Shown in pieces: positions 25,299 to 33,843 of a stretch of 64,000 nucleotides of DNA. The notes beneath the pieces are model-generated. The model saw nothing but the letters and a program-made list of their open reading frames with translations. It was not told the origin of the DNA and did not search any database. How positions within the stretch are numbered: position 1 is the stretch's first letter; each line of letters opens with the position of its first letter. Position numbers and translations under genes: made by a program. Origin of the DNA: Marivirga tractuosa DSM 4126 (lineage in GTDB: Bacteria > Bacteroidota > Bacteroidia > Cytophagales > Cyclobacteriaceae); NCBI RefSeq assembly GCF_000183425.1, contig NC_014759.1:2759001-2823000 (forward strand), read 5' to 3'.

Positions 25299-25658
25299 CT
25301 ACTTTCGAGTGAACTGAAAACCAATTTTGAAAAGCTTTGCCAGCAGAAAAATAAAAAATCCGTAGAGCGTGGTATAAGATGAAACTTTTAAACCCCCTGC
25401 CAAAAGCGCCTGAGAAACCTCTCCAACTTGTTCAATAGCTTGGAAAGCACCTACCAAGCCTACTAATTGACCTAAAATGCCGAATACTAAAGCAAATAGT
25501 GCAATCTCTTGCGAAATTTTCAGCCATTTTTTAGCTTTTGGCTGATCCGCCTTATTTTTAATTACTAAAACGGAAGTAGCAATTACCCCAATTAATAGAA
25601 AGAATAATATCCCCATAAATAAGATCCCTCCCTCAACATGAATTTCAATAATGTTCAT
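25299..25658 (-). CDS. Orphan short MotA/TolQ/ExbB-like protein
   Basis: A 119-residue membrane protein. It has an N-terminal hydrophobic segment (LFMGILFFLLIGVIATSVLVI) and a C-terminal MotA/TolQ/ExbB-like section: FGILGQLVGLVGAFQAIE, then ALLAGGLKVSSYTTLYGFFIFLLAKL, where the glycine-rich and threonine-bearing helices match the channel helices. It is about half the usual ExbB length, and no ExbD or TonB partner follows; a terminator does. It may be a reduced, stand-alone ion-channel subunit. Function is inference. Confidence 0.7.
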   Translation of the reverse strand: MNIIEIHVEGGILFMGILFFLLIGVIATSVLVIKNKADQPKAKKWLKISQEIALFALVFGILGQLVGLVGAFQAIEQVGEVSQALLAGGLKVSSYTTLYGFFIFLLAKLFKIGFQFTRK

Positions 25659-25855
25659 AACTTTTGTTTTTTGGTGATGTACAATGCTATAACCTTTTCA
25701 GCTAATAATTTTCAAATATCGATAACTGACATTTTTCTAAAGGTAGAAAACATAAATGCAGTATTGGAAGGTATATTTTGCATTCTGCCTACTTAAAGCA
25801 GTATTTGGTCGATAATAAATGCTTCTTATCTGAACTTGATTAAATTTACCTTCTC

Positions 25856-26863
25856 ATGAAGCAAAATTATTTCTATCATATTCTTTTTTGGCTCCTATCA
25901 TTTGTGCTCTGCGCTTTTCTGCTTAGTTATGATAACAATTGGAAAGAGGCATTACTACTAGCCATAATTTATTTGCCCATCACTATAGTTTCCGCTTATT
26001 TAATCTCCAATTATTTAATTCCTACCTATTTATTGAAGGGTAAAAAAGGAAGGTTTGTAGTTTACGTCATCTATCTTATTATCTCAGCCATTTTCTTAAC
26101 ATTGCTTATCAACACTCTAGTTTTCATCTTGATAGCCGATCTTCAGTATAAGTTGATGCCACCAGCCACTCGGGATCTGGCTATTCTAAATACCGTTCTA
26201 TTTTTAATTGTATTTCTTTTTGTGGCGATCAATAGCATAGAAAAATGGAGAAAAACCGAAAATGAGAAGAATGAGGCAATCAAAAATATGGCAGAAGCAG
26301 AGCTTCGGTTTTTGAAAAGTCAGCTGAACCCGCATTTCTTATTCAATACTATGAATAATTTATATGCTCTTAGTTTGAAGAAATCTGATAAAGCTCCTGA
26401 ATTGATCTTACGCCTCAGTGCCTTGCTTGAATATATATTGGAAAACAGCAAAAAAGATCTCATCAAGTTTTCCGATGAAATCAAAACTTTGGAAGATTAC
26501 ATTTATGTGGAAAGTTTTCGCTTTGGCGATAGATTGGTAATTGAAAAGAGCATTGAAGTTCAAAATCCTGAAATCATTAAAATTCCGCCTCTAATATTGA
26601 TTACTTTAATGGAAAATTGCTTTAAACATGGAGGCAAAAATAATACTGAAAAATTATTCATCAACTATTCACTCCATGCAACAAATGATAAATTGGAAAT
26701 TTTATTTTCTAATAGTTTTATCCATAGTGAACATAATCCAAAAGCCATAGGACTCAAAAATATTGAAAGTCAATTGTCCTATATTTACAATGAAGATTAC
26801 GAATTGAAAAAGGATGTGGAAAATGGCATCTTTAAAATGGAAATTACAATTCCTGCAAGATGA
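25856..26863 (+). CDS. LytS-type sensor histidine kinase
   Basis: A 335-residue protein with four N-terminal hydrophobic segments within residues 1-130, a short helical linker, and the His_kinase (LytS/YehU) motif LKSQLNPHFLFNTMNNLYAL near residue 160, in which the histidine before FLFN is the phosphorylation site. The ATPase part shows IPPLILITLMENCFKHG (N box) and AIGLKNIESQL (G box). It overlaps the response-regulator gene by four bases (ATGA). It is a membrane sensor whose signal is unknown. Confidence 0.92.
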   Translation: MKQNYFYHILFWLLSFVLCAFLLSYDNNWKEALLLAIIYLPITIVSAYLISNYLIPTYLLKGKKGRFVVYVIYLIISAIFLTLLINTLVFILIADLQYKLMPPATRDLAILNTVLFLIVFLFVAINSIEKWRKTENEKNEAIKNMAEAELRFLKSQLNPHFLFNTMNNLYALSLKKSDKAPELILRLSALLEYILENSKKDLIKFSDEIKTLEDYIYVESFRFGDRLVIEKSIEVQNPEIIKIPPLILITLMENCFKHGGKNNTEKLFINYSLHATNDKLEILFSNSFIHSEHNPKAIGLKNIESQLSYIYNEDYELKKDVENGIFKMEITIPAR

Positions 26864-27537
26864 AAAAGTGGAAATGTATCATAGCAGATGATGAGCCTCT
26901 AGCAAGAGAATTGATAAGCGATTACGTGGCTCAAGTTCCCTTTCTGGAAGCAAAAGGAGTTTTCAGCAATGCTTGGGAAGTACGAGATTTCCTGCAGAAA
27001 AATTCGGTTGATTTATTATTTATCGATATTGAAATGCCTGGTCTGGATGGACTGACATTTATCAAAAGTTATAATGTGCAGCCAAAAGTAATTTTCATAA
27101 CAGCGCATAGAAAATATGCTGTGGAGGCGTTTGAAGTAAAAGCTCTGGATTATCTGCTTAAGCCGATTTCTTTTGAACGCTTTCTGAAATCTGTGAATGA
27201 GTTGGACACAAAAGCAACTAAAACTGCTCAAAAAATAAATCATATATTTATTTCAATAGATCGTCAACAGGAAAAAGTCCTATTAGATGAAATTTTGTAT
27301 GTAGAAGCTAAAGGAGATTATTTGAGGTTTGTGCTTCAAAATGGTAAGCCCCTACTCAGCAAAATGACGTTGAAATCTGTTATAGATCAATTGCCAGATA
27401 ATTTCACCCAAATCCACCGCTCTTTTATAGTCAATCAAGATAAAATTAGTGCCTTCCAGAAAGACAAAGTAAAAATTGGCGAAGAATGGTTGACTATTTC
27501 TAGATCATTTCAAAAGGAGGTTGATTTTAAACAATAG
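26860..27537 (+). CDS. LytTR family response regulator
   Basis: A 225-residue two-domain regulator. Receiver: IADDEPLAREL with acidic pocket, phospho-acceptor in LLFIDIEMPGLDGL (the aspartate of FID), and the threonine/lysine of FITAHRKYAVEAFEVKALDYLLKPI. LytTR DNA-binding domain from about residue 125: ILYVEAKGDYLRFVLQNGK, LKSVIDQLPDNFTQIHRSFIVN. Its ATG overlaps the stop of the LytS gene, so both come from one transcript. Target genes are not evident; nearby sequences before 25856 include a repeated GCAGTATT (25757 and 25797 regions) that might be an operator. Confidence 0.92.
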   Translation: MKKWKCIIADDEPLARELISDYVAQVPFLEAKGVFSNAWEVRDFLQKNSVDLLFIDIEMPGLDGLTFIKSYNVQPKVIFITAHRKYAVEAFEVKALDYLLKPISFERFLKSVNELDTKATKTAQKINHIFISIDRQQEKVLLDEILYVEAKGDYLRFVLQNGKPLLSKMTLKSVIDQLPDNFTQIHRSFIVNQDKISAFQKDKVKIGEEWLTISRSFQKEVDFKQ

Positions 27538-27726
27538 AAGAATCATAATAATCTTTCCTTAGTTGGCCTCCTGATATTGGGAATTATTCCTGCTAAGCAG
27601 CTTTTCGTATAGATGAGAAATGAATTCTGGAAAAACTGAAATAACAAACATTATATTTTCCTTTGCAAAAAATCATCGGCTTCCCGAAATTCGGAACAAG
27701 TTAGCGGCTTTGCGAGATTTTAGCCG

Positions 27727-27734
27727 TATCTTTG
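27727..27734 (+). promoter_or_regulatory. Probable -7 promoter box of nadC
   Basis: TATCTTTG followed by CA matches the Bacteroidota TAnnTTTG consensus, 26 bases before the TTG start of nadC. A clear -33 box at the usual distance is not visible. Confidence 0.5.
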
Positions 27735-27759
27735 CAGCTTTAATTAAATCGCTTAAACA

Positions 27760-28620
27760 TTGGCATACCAGTACTTAACCAAAGAAAACATACAAAAATT
27801 TATTCAATCTGCTTTAGCAGAAGATATAAGGGAAGGCGATCATTCTTCGCTTGCATCTATTCCTGCTGGAACGCAAAATACCGCTCAATTAATTATTAAA
27901 GGAGATGGTATTTTAGCAGGTATGGAAATGGCTGAACATATCTTTAAGGCTGTGGATGAAAAGCTTGAAATTGATTTTTTCAAAAAGGATGGTGATAAAG
28001 TTACGTCTGGAGAAATTGGCTTGAAAGTGCATGGTTCTGCTGTTTCTATTTTGAGTGCTGAGCGATTGGTTTTAAATTGTTTGCAACGCATGAGTGGAAT
28101 TGCCACTTATACACATAATCTTAATGAATTAATTAAGCATACTTCCACCAAACTTTTGGACACGCGCAAGACCACTCCAAATTTCAGAATTGCCGAAAAA
28201 TGGGCAGTGGCTATTGGTGGTGGACAAAATCATCGATTCGGTTTGTTTGATATGGTGATGCTGAAGGACAACCATAATGATTTTGCCGGTGGAATTACGA
28301 AAGCGGTTGAATCTACTCAGGAATATTTAAAGCAAAATAATTTAGACCTCAGAATAGAAGTGGAAACCCGCAATTTAGATGAGGTGAAAGAAGCTTTGGC
28401 TGTTGGCGGAGTAGATGTGATTATGTTGGACAATATGGACATCCCGGAAATGAAGCAGGCCGTGGAAATAATCAATGGAAAATGCGAAACTGAAGCATCC
28501 GGAGGCATAACTGAAGATACTATTAAAGCCATCGCAGAAACAGGCGTGGACTATATTTCAGTTGGTGCTTTAACGCATTCTTATAAAAGTTTGGACATGA
28601 GTTTGAAAGCAGTTTCCTGA
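27760..28620 (+). CDS. nadC: Nicotinate-nucleotide pyrophosphorylase (carboxylating)
   Basis: A 286-residue enzyme that makes nicotinate mononucleotide from quinolinate and PRPP in NAD synthesis. Diagnostic segments are AEDIREGDHSSLASIP, ILSAERLVLNCLQRMSGIAT, LDTRKTTPNFRIAEKWAV, GGGQNHRFGLFDMVMLKDNH and ASGGITEDTIKAIAETGVDYIS. The first codon is TTG at 27760; no ATG lies in frame nearby upstream, and the protein begins as the family does. The rest of the NAD pathway is not in this window. A GTTTGGG/CCCAAAC hairpin lies just downstream. Confidence 0.95.
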   Translation: MAYQYLTKENIQKFIQSALAEDIREGDHSSLASIPAGTQNTAQLIIKGDGILAGMEMAEHIFKAVDEKLEIDFFKKDGDKVTSGEIGLKVHGSAVSILSAERLVLNCLQRMSGIATYTHNLNELIKHTSTKLLDTRKTTPNFRIAEKWAVAIGGGQNHRFGLFDMVMLKDNHNDFAGGITKAVESTQEYLKQNNLDLRIEVETRNLDEVKEALAVGGVDVIMLDNMDIPEMKQAVEIINGKCETEASGGITEDTIKAIAETGVDYISVGALTHSYKSLDMSLKAVS

Positions 28621-28636
28621 AACCATAAAAATCGAA

Positions 28637-28644
28637 TATATTTG
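28637..28644 (+). promoter_or_regulatory. Probable -7 promoter box of the YcxB-like gene
   Basis: TATATTTG then CA fits TAnnTTTG. It lies about 60 bases before the YcxB-like start. A good -33 TTTG is not at the ideal distance, so the call is tentative. Confidence 0.4.
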
Positions 28645-28650
28645 CAATCC

Positions 28651-28668
28651 GTTTGGGGGAGCCCAAAC
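28651..28668. terminator. Short hairpin after nadC
   Basis: GTTTGGG at 28651-28657 and CCCAAAC at 28662-28668 make a perfect seven-base-pair stem with a four-base loop, 31 bases after the nadC stop. No T-run follows, so it may be a 5'-leader hairpin of the next gene instead. Confidence 0.4.
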
Positions 28669-28705
28669 AGAAAATCAGATTTTACACAATTAATATTTTG
28701 CAGCA

Positions 28706-29179
28706 ATGCTTGTTAAAACAAAAAAATATAAGCTGGATAACGGCACTTACATTAAAACTGGATTAAAGAATATCGTCAAAGAACAATGGTGGGTATTTTT
28801 GATTGCCTTGGCTATTTGCTCTGGTTACGCCTGGATTCCGAACATTTGGTGGTTTATAGGTTCTTTTATTGCTTTATTATTATACTTCCTTTTTTGGTTG
28901 ATTCAATTTGCTGGAGTAACTCAGCTTGATCAATACAAAATCCTTTTTGAGCGACTTTCCTATGAAATCAGTTCTCAGCAAATTTTAATAAAATTAAATG
29001 CTAAGCAAGGCATGCCTATTAAATGGGATCAAATTAAAAATGCCAAAGTAGGGAAAAAAGCTTTTACTTTAGTGCTTTCCAAGGCTCAATTTGTGTACCT
29101 TCCATATAAGGTATTTAAAACAGAGAATGAAAAGAAATTTGTGGAAACCATATTGAAAAGGAAGGAATTGATTAAATAG
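28706..29179 (+). CDS. YcxB-like membrane protein
   Basis: A 157-residue protein with two hydrophobic segments (WWVFLIALAICSGYAWI; WFIGSFIALLLYFLFWLI) and a C-terminal beta-rich part with YEISSQQILIKLN, IKWDQIKNAKVGKKAFTLVLSKAQFVYLP, where the YLP end is typical of YcxB-like domains. Function is unknown; it is probably in the inner membrane with the C-terminal domain inside. It sits between nadC and purN. Confidence 0.72.
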   Translation: MLVKTKKYKLDNGTYIKTGLKNIVKEQWWVFLIALAICSGYAWIPNIWWFIGSFIALLLYFLFWLIQFAGVTQLDQYKILFERLSYEISSQQILIKLNAKQGMPIKWDQIKNAKVGKKAFTLVLSKAQFVYLPYKVFKTENEKKFVETILKRKELIK

Positions 29180-29268
29180 AAGCTACTAGGCAATTACATG
29201 AGAAGAGTTCGTAATTACCTGATAATCAAATAACCTTTTTGTGTAATTAAATTTAGAATCTTATAATC

Positions 29269-29850
29269 ATGACCGCAATAAAAAAACTTGCCATATTAGC
29301 TTCCGGATCAGGCAGCAATGCAGAAAAAATCATCCAATATTTCAAGAGCAATAAAGAAATTGAAATTGTTGGGATTTTAACCAATAATGAAAATGCGGGC
29401 GTGACCGCCAGAGCAGAAAAAGCAGGCATTGCTTATCATGTCTTTTCAAAATCAGAATTTGAAGATGGCGCTCCAGTTTTGGATTTCCTAAAATCCCACG
29501 ATGTGGATGTGGTGGTTTTAGCAGGTTTTCTTTTAAAAATTTCCCCTAAAATAACGGCTCAATATCCTGATAGAATTATCAATATTCACCCTGCTCTTTT
29601 ACCAAAATATGGTGGAAAAGGAATGTACGGGCATTATGTTCATGAAGCGGTTATCAACAATCAGGAAACTGAAAGTGGTATCACCATTCATTTAGTGAAT
29701 GATGAATATGATGAGGGAGAAATTATCTTCCAGGCGAAATGCAGCATTCATCCGCAAATGGGCTCCAAGCAACTAAGTGCGAAAGTGCAGCAATTGGAGC
29801 ACCAACATTATCCTAAGGTTATTGAGGATTTTGTGGGGAAGCTTGATTAA
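29269..29850 (+). CDS. purN: Phosphoribosylglycinamide formyltransferase
   Basis: A 193-residue PurN, the 10-formyltetrahydrofolate-dependent step of purine synthesis. It begins KKLAILASGSGSNAEKIIQYF (phosphate-binding loop). Catalytic segments are IINIHPALLPKYGGKGMYG (Asn-His pair) and ESGITIHLVNDEYDEGEII (catalytic aspartate). It is alone, convergent with the TlpA-family gene, and a shared hairpin terminator lies between them. guaB, which also serves purine synthesis, is at 43.7 kb and is not linked. Confidence 0.95.
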   Translation: MTAIKKLAILASGSGSNAEKIIQYFKSNKEIEIVGILTNNENAGVTARAEKAGIAYHVFSKSEFEDGAPVLDFLKSHDVDVVVLAGFLLKISPKITAQYPDRIINIHPALLPKYGGKGMYGHYVHEAVINNQETESGITIHLVNDEYDEGEIIFQAKCSIHPQMGSKQLSAKVQQLEHQHYPKVIEDFVGKLD

Positions 29851-29893
29851 AGCTTAATCAAATCTTTTATTAATATTATTAAGAAATTATATA

Positions 29894-29928
29894 AAACCCA
29901 TTTTCAATCATTAAAATTGGATGGGTTT
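29894..29928. terminator. Shared terminator between convergent purN and TlpA-family gene
   Basis: AAACCCAT at 29894-29901 pairs with ATGGGTTT at 29921-29928; inner bases CAAT/ATTG extend the stem. A-runs before and T-runs after allow use in both directions, and convergent genes end on each side. Confidence 0.75.
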
Positions 29929-29939
29929 CTTACTTTACT

Positions 29940-31382
29940 TTAATCTATTTTAGCCTTCTCTTTCAATAACTCATCAATTACTAGATCAATATTTTCACTT
30001 GCCCTTCTACATTTATTCTTTACTACTATTCCGTTCCAATCTATTAATGTGCTATGCGGGAGACCCTGAATTCCAAAATCCTTTTGAAGCTTATCATTCC
30101 AGTTTCCGTTGGCATATAAATTAGTGGTTTTTAGATTGTATTTTTTTAAATAAGATTTCCATTTTTCCTCTTCCGAATCAATGCAGATATTGACAATTTC
30201 AACTGGCTGATCCTTATATTTTTCAGCTAATTTATTTTCCTCTGGAAATTCTTTAATGCATGGTTTGCACCAAGTTGCCCAAAAATTTATCAATAGAATC
30301 TTTCCCTTGAAATCACTTGACTTATATTCATTACCAGCACTATCCGCCAGGAAAAAGTAAGGTGTTTTTGCGCCTTTTGGTAAGATAGGATTAGCTTTCA
30401 TAAGGTCTTTCACATACTCTTGTAATTTTGGATCATTGATTTTTTTTATCCACTCAGTTTGGAAGAGGTATGCTCTTCTCTCCAATATATTTCCCAATGA
30501 AAAGGCTAGATATGTATCCCTTACTTCACCTTCCAATTCTTTCTTGGCAATGTCAAATCCGTCTTCGTAAAACTTAATCCATTCCGCCAAAGAAGAAGGT
30601 TTTGGACTTTGGTATAATGGATCGCCTAAAAAAGCTAAGTAGTCACTTAAAAAATTCATATAGCGATTGTTTCCTAGCATTTCAGCATCATTTATGGATA
30701 ATGTGCCTACAGTATTTTCTAAGAAATTTGGAGGTAAACTATCCGACATATTCATCATTCTCACTCTGTACATCAAGCTATTTAGTTTCCAATGCGCATT
30801 TAAATATTGAAGTCGTTTTTCTTCAAACTCTACATACCAATCTGGCAACTCGTTTTCATGTTTTGTTAAATATTGTTGATGCAAAGCTGTGATGGAATCA
30901 TTTACCTTAATCAAATTAACAAAGCTTATATCTCCGTGAGTATAACTTACTCTTGCCTTCCAATCTGAACCAGTAGTACTAAATTTTTGCTTAAGAAATT
31001 GATTGACGCTTTTTAATGTCCCTTGAAACTCCAAATTTCCATTGTCCGATAAAAGCAATTTATTTTGGGCATTTGCATTTGGCTTGCTAAAAACTTTATG
31101 ACTTTGTCCATCAACTTTTAAGTCAAAATAAATTTTGCCTTGCGTAATAATTTGAAAATCTAAGGCTTGCCCTGCTGAAATAGTAGTGTCTATTTCTTGT
31201 ACGTGCCATGGCAACAAATACCAGTTTTCAATCGCTATCGTAACAGCTTCTGAAGTTTTGTTTTCTATTTGTAGATTGCTCTTTCCGTTGAGCTTAAATC
31301 CGTCAACTTTTGTTTGGCTGTTGCAAGCAATAAGAAGTGATAAAATCAGAACTAATAAATATTTTAGATGGCTGTGGTTCAT
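29940..31382 (-). CDS. TlpA-family thioredoxin lipoprotein
   Basis: A 480-residue protein with a lipoprotein signal peptide (LILSLLIACNSQT, cysteine near residue 20). Residues 25-320 form a poorly conserved helical/beta region common to Bacteroidota TlpA proteins. The C-terminal thioredoxin-like domain has LINFWATWCKPCIKEFPE, with the redox C-x-x-C, then QGLPHSTLIDWNG, which includes the cis-proline. It likely acts in periplasmic thiol reduction or envelope stress. It is a single gene. Confidence 0.9.
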   Translation of the reverse strand: MNHSHLKYLLVLILSLLIACNSQTKVDGFKLNGKSNLQIENKTSEAVTIAIENWYLLPWHVQEIDTTISAGQALDFQIITQGKIYFDLKVDGQSHKVFSKPNANAQNKLLLSDNGNLEFQGTLKSVNQFLKQKFSTTGSDWKARVSYTHGDISFVNLIKVNDSITALHQQYLTKHENELPDWYVEFEEKRLQYLNAHWKLNSLMYRVRMMNMSDSLPPNFLENTVGTLSINDAEMLGNNRYMNFLSDYLAFLGDPLYQSPKPSSLAEWIKFYEDGFDIAKKELEGEVRDTYLAFSLGNILERRAYLFQTEWIKKINDPKLQEYVKDLMKANPILPKGAKTPYFFLADSAGNEYKSSDFKGKILLINFWATWCKPCIKEFPEENKLAEKYKDQPVEIVNICIDSEEEKWKSYLKKYNLKTTNLYANGNWNDKLQKDFGIQGLPHSTLIDWNGIVVKNKCRRASENIDLVIDELLKEKAKID

Positions 31383-31470
31383 ATCAGCAATTTTTGTGAA
31401 AGTTAAATATAACTAAATTATTAGTGGATTGTGAAATTGCTGAGCCATAATCCATTCTACTTATCTTATT

Positions 31471-31866
31471 TCACCTCAAATAATTCATCCAAAATATTAA
31501 ACTTAAATATATCCATAGCCCTGTAAAGAAAATATGAACCACAGTTTCAAAGGCTTTTCCTTTCCATAGTTTGGCGGAATATCCGAAAAACTGAGTTAAG
31601 AGCCGTAAGCTCCAAAAGATGGCAAGCCCAAGTGAAATAGTCTTTCCTAATTTTGTTTCTACTAGATCTGAAGATGAAGTAAGACAAAGTAAGCCCATTA
31701 AGAAAACCACAAGTGCAATGAAAAAGGTATGAACAGTCATCATTTGTCTGTTTATTAAAGTCAATGGCTTTAAATCTTCTTTCCATTTGAAGTATTTTGG
31801 GAAGATTAAGTGGACGAATGCAAGTGTCACAAGTAAAATTCCGATAATGTGAAAATGAATTTGCAT
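31471..31866 (-). CDS. Small membrane protein in methyltransferase operon
   Basis: A 131-residue protein, MQIHFHIIGILLVTLAFVH, with four hydrophobic segments. I start it at 31866; a frame from 32004 would overlap the methyltransferase gene by more than 130 bases and adds unlikely sequence. It has HxxxP-type residues in HLIFPKYFKWKEDLKPL but no family I recognise. It is the last of a compact leftward set with the methyltransferase, DUF2071 and DoxX-like genes. Confidence 0.7.
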   Translation of the reverse strand: MQIHFHIIGILLVTLAFVHLIFPKYFKWKEDLKPLTLINRQMMTVHTFFIALVVFLMGLLCLTSSSDLVETKLGKTISLGLAIFWSLRLLTQFFGYSAKLWKGKAFETVVHIFFTGLWIYLSLIFWMNYLR

Positions 31867-31870
31867 AGCA

Positions 31871-32623
31871 TTAAGGACGAGAAGTAAAGATAGACATGAA
31901 TGGGGTGAACTTGCTTTCTTCAAAGGAAGAAAAGCCCGCTTCTTGAAATGCTTTTTCCCATACTTTTTTTGAAAAGAAATGGGTAAAGCCAATGGTAAAG
32001 GCAAAAAAGTTAGGGAAATCTCTTAAATGCTCAACTGTAATGATATTTCCGTTTGGCTTGCAAATTCTGTGGCATTCTCTCAAAAAGGCTACCTTTTCTT
32101 TATGAGTTCGGATTTCATGAGCTGCAGAAAGTAAAAAAATAATATCTACCGATTGATCTTCTAAAGGAATTTCGTCAGATTTTATTTGAAGTGTATCAGG
32201 ATATACCATGCTGACTTTTCGTGCTCTTACTATTGCCAGTTCTGTGTGTTGCTTTGCATTATAGAAATCAAAAACTTTTAAAGTGGCTTCTGGGAAATTG
32301 CTTTTGAGTATAAAGCTCGTTTCATCAAAACCTGCATTGATATTCACAATTTGCTTTGGTTTTTGATCATTTAAATGAAGCTTTTTCAACCATTTGAAAT
32401 CGTAATAACCTGAAAAATCATAAACATAGGCAGAAATCACCAATGGCATAATAAGTCCATAAAGAAAAGCAGCTGCCACTATCCAAATCCAAAAATTTGG
32501 AACTTTAAAAAACAGCAAAGCCGCAAGAGTAAAAGCTAAAACCATTAATCCTATTACATAAAAATGCCGATTAAAGCTTAAAATATTGAGAACGCCTTGA
32601 AATTTCCGTCTTTTTAATTCCAT
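31871..32623 (-). CDS. Membrane-anchored class I methyltransferase-like protein
   Basis: A 250-residue protein. The N-terminal 70 residues hold two hydrophobic segments (HFYVIGLMVLAFTLAALLF; FWIWIVAAAFLYGLIMPLVI). The rest is methyltransferase-like: VNINAGFDETSFIL in the place of motif I, LKVFDFYNAKQ, DIIFLLSAAHEIRTHKEKVAFLRECHRICKPNGNIITVEHL. The glycine-rich loop is weak (NAGFDETS), so catalysis is plausible but not certain. Its start overlaps the upstream DUF2071 gene by ten bases, and the small membrane protein begins five bases after its stop. Confidence 0.78.
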   Translation of the reverse strand: MELKRRKFQGVLNILSFNRHFYVIGLMVLAFTLAALLFFKVPNFWIWIVAAAFLYGLIMPLVISAYVYDFSGYYDFKWLKKLHLNDQKPKQIVNINAGFDETSFILKSNFPEATLKVFDFYNAKQHTELAIVRARKVSMVYPDTLQIKSDEIPLEDQSVDIIFLLSAAHEIRTHKEKVAFLRECHRICKPNGNIITVEHLRDFPNFFAFTIGFTHFFSKKVWEKAFQEAGFSSFEESKFTPFMSIFTSRP

Positions 32624-33348
32624 TGCTCTACTTTTCCTTTTTTCCAGTAATAGGGAATATTACTCACCACAAAAGCATTCGCAAGATGGATATTTTTAAA
32701 TCCTTTATCCTCTATAAAGCCTACTTCTGCTTTTTGAATTTCTAGCGGTTCGGGTTTCCAATTTTGCCTGACGCCTTCAATAATTAGAACCTCATTTTTC
32801 CCCTGATTGTAAGTGAAAGTAAAAGGCAATGGCCCGGCAAATCGCCTAGCTTCTTTACAATCTTTAAAAGGGGAGTTTTCAGGTAATTTAATATCATGAT
32901 TGGCGGAATTAACCGCAACATCTAAAGCGGACTTTTCAGATTGAATTGTAAGAAGTTCACCTTCTTTTTTATAGCTGATATCTGTAGTGGTATAATTGTA
33001 ATGTGTAAAAATATTACCAAAGAAAGCCATCTTCCTTTTATTGGTTTCTGATTTTAAAATATATAAGCCTCTTAATCGCTTTCCTCTCTTATCGGTATAG
33101 CGCACGAAAACCCGAAATCCAATTAGAAAGAAATCATTACCCAACAATTTAGGAAATCCTTTTGGTCTCAAGCTTTTGGTGTTCACCATGGCTACCGCAA
33201 CAAAAGCCCATTTGTTATCAAAAGTATCCAGCTCTAAACATTCCGGAATCATATCCTGCAATTCTTCTTTGGCAATAGCATAAGACAACACAATAGAGTT
33301 TTCAAAATAGGTTTCAACTGCAAAAGGATGATTTTTTAGAAGGTTCAT
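32614..33348 (-). CDS. DUF2071 (YqjF-like) family protein
   Basis: A 244-residue soluble protein. Segments matching the YqjF/DUF2071 group are VLSYAIAKEELQDMIPECLELDTFDNKWAFVAVAMVNTKSLRPKGFPKLLGNDFFLIGFRVFVRY, here cited by its parts LQDMIPECLELDTFDNKWAF and GNDFFLIGFRVFVRY, and AGPLPFTFTYNQ. Function is unknown. It overlaps the DoxX-like gene by four bases upstream and the methyltransferase gene by ten bases downstream, so one transcript is expected. Confidence 0.8.
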   Translation of the reverse strand: MNLLKNHPFAVETYFENSIVLSYAIAKEELQDMIPECLELDTFDNKWAFVAVAMVNTKSLRPKGFPKLLGNDFFLIGFRVFVRYTDKRGKRLRGLYILKSETNKRKMAFFGNIFTHYNYTTTDISYKKEGELLTIQSEKSALDVAVNSANHDIKLPENSPFKDCKEARRFAGPLPFTFTYNQGKNEVLIIEGVRQNWKPEPLEIQKAEVGFIEDKGFKNIHLANAFVVSNIPYYWKKGKVEQWN

Positions 33349-33662
33349 TGGGTGGATTGCTGGTTTAGTTTCTTATTCAGGATGAACTCATTATAATACA
33401 CAAGACTTATGAAAATAAATGCAAAAATTATATTGAATCTTCCCCAAAGCAAAAGCTCCGGGACAAATATAAATTCCAAAGTATTCATAGTTGCTACGGT
33501 GATTATTTGAACTATGGCATTCAACTTTGATTTGAATTTTGTTAGAATCCAAATTGCCATTATTATTTCAGAAAGCCCTATTAAAACGGTAAACAATCTT
33601 GAATTTTCATCACCCAAAATGCTTGCAACTATTTGCTCATGCCTTGGAACAAGATTTAGCAC
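33345..33662 (-). CDS. DoxX-like membrane protein with unclear start
   Basis: The listed span starts at a GTG and gives 105 residues, VLNLVPRHEQIVASILGDE then three hydrophobic segments. The same frame stays open upstream to a TAA at 33768-33770 and encodes convincing protein there (LRTLHKTLTLLIATVWLING), including a first transmembrane segment. In that stretch I find no ATG, GTG or TTG; an ATT at 33738-33740 is possible. Either a rare start is used or the start has been lost. A degenerate copy of the 5' part lies at 34700-34840. The gene overlaps the DUF2071 gene. Confidence 0.68.
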   Translation of the reverse strand: MLNLVPRHEQIVASILGDENSRLFTVLIGLSEIIMAIWILTKFKSKLNAIVQIITVATMNTLEFIFVPELLLWGRFNIIFAFIFISLVYYNEFILNKKLNQQSTQ

Positions 33663-33843
33663 TTTGCAAGCAAGTCCATTTATAAGCCAGACTGTGGCAA
33701 TTAGGAGGGTTAGGGTTTTATGGAGGGTTCGTAGTTTAATTGCAGGTATATATGGTTTGTAGTGAAATTACAAATCTTTCGTATTAAAATAAAAAGTAAA
33801 ATACTTTCGATTGTGTATAGATATTGCGCATAATAATGCACTA

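Noticed and set aside
25757..25804. Repeated GCAGTATT as a LytTR operator
   Set aside because: Only two short copies at a spacing that does not match known LytTR sites; kept as a remark in the regulator entry only.
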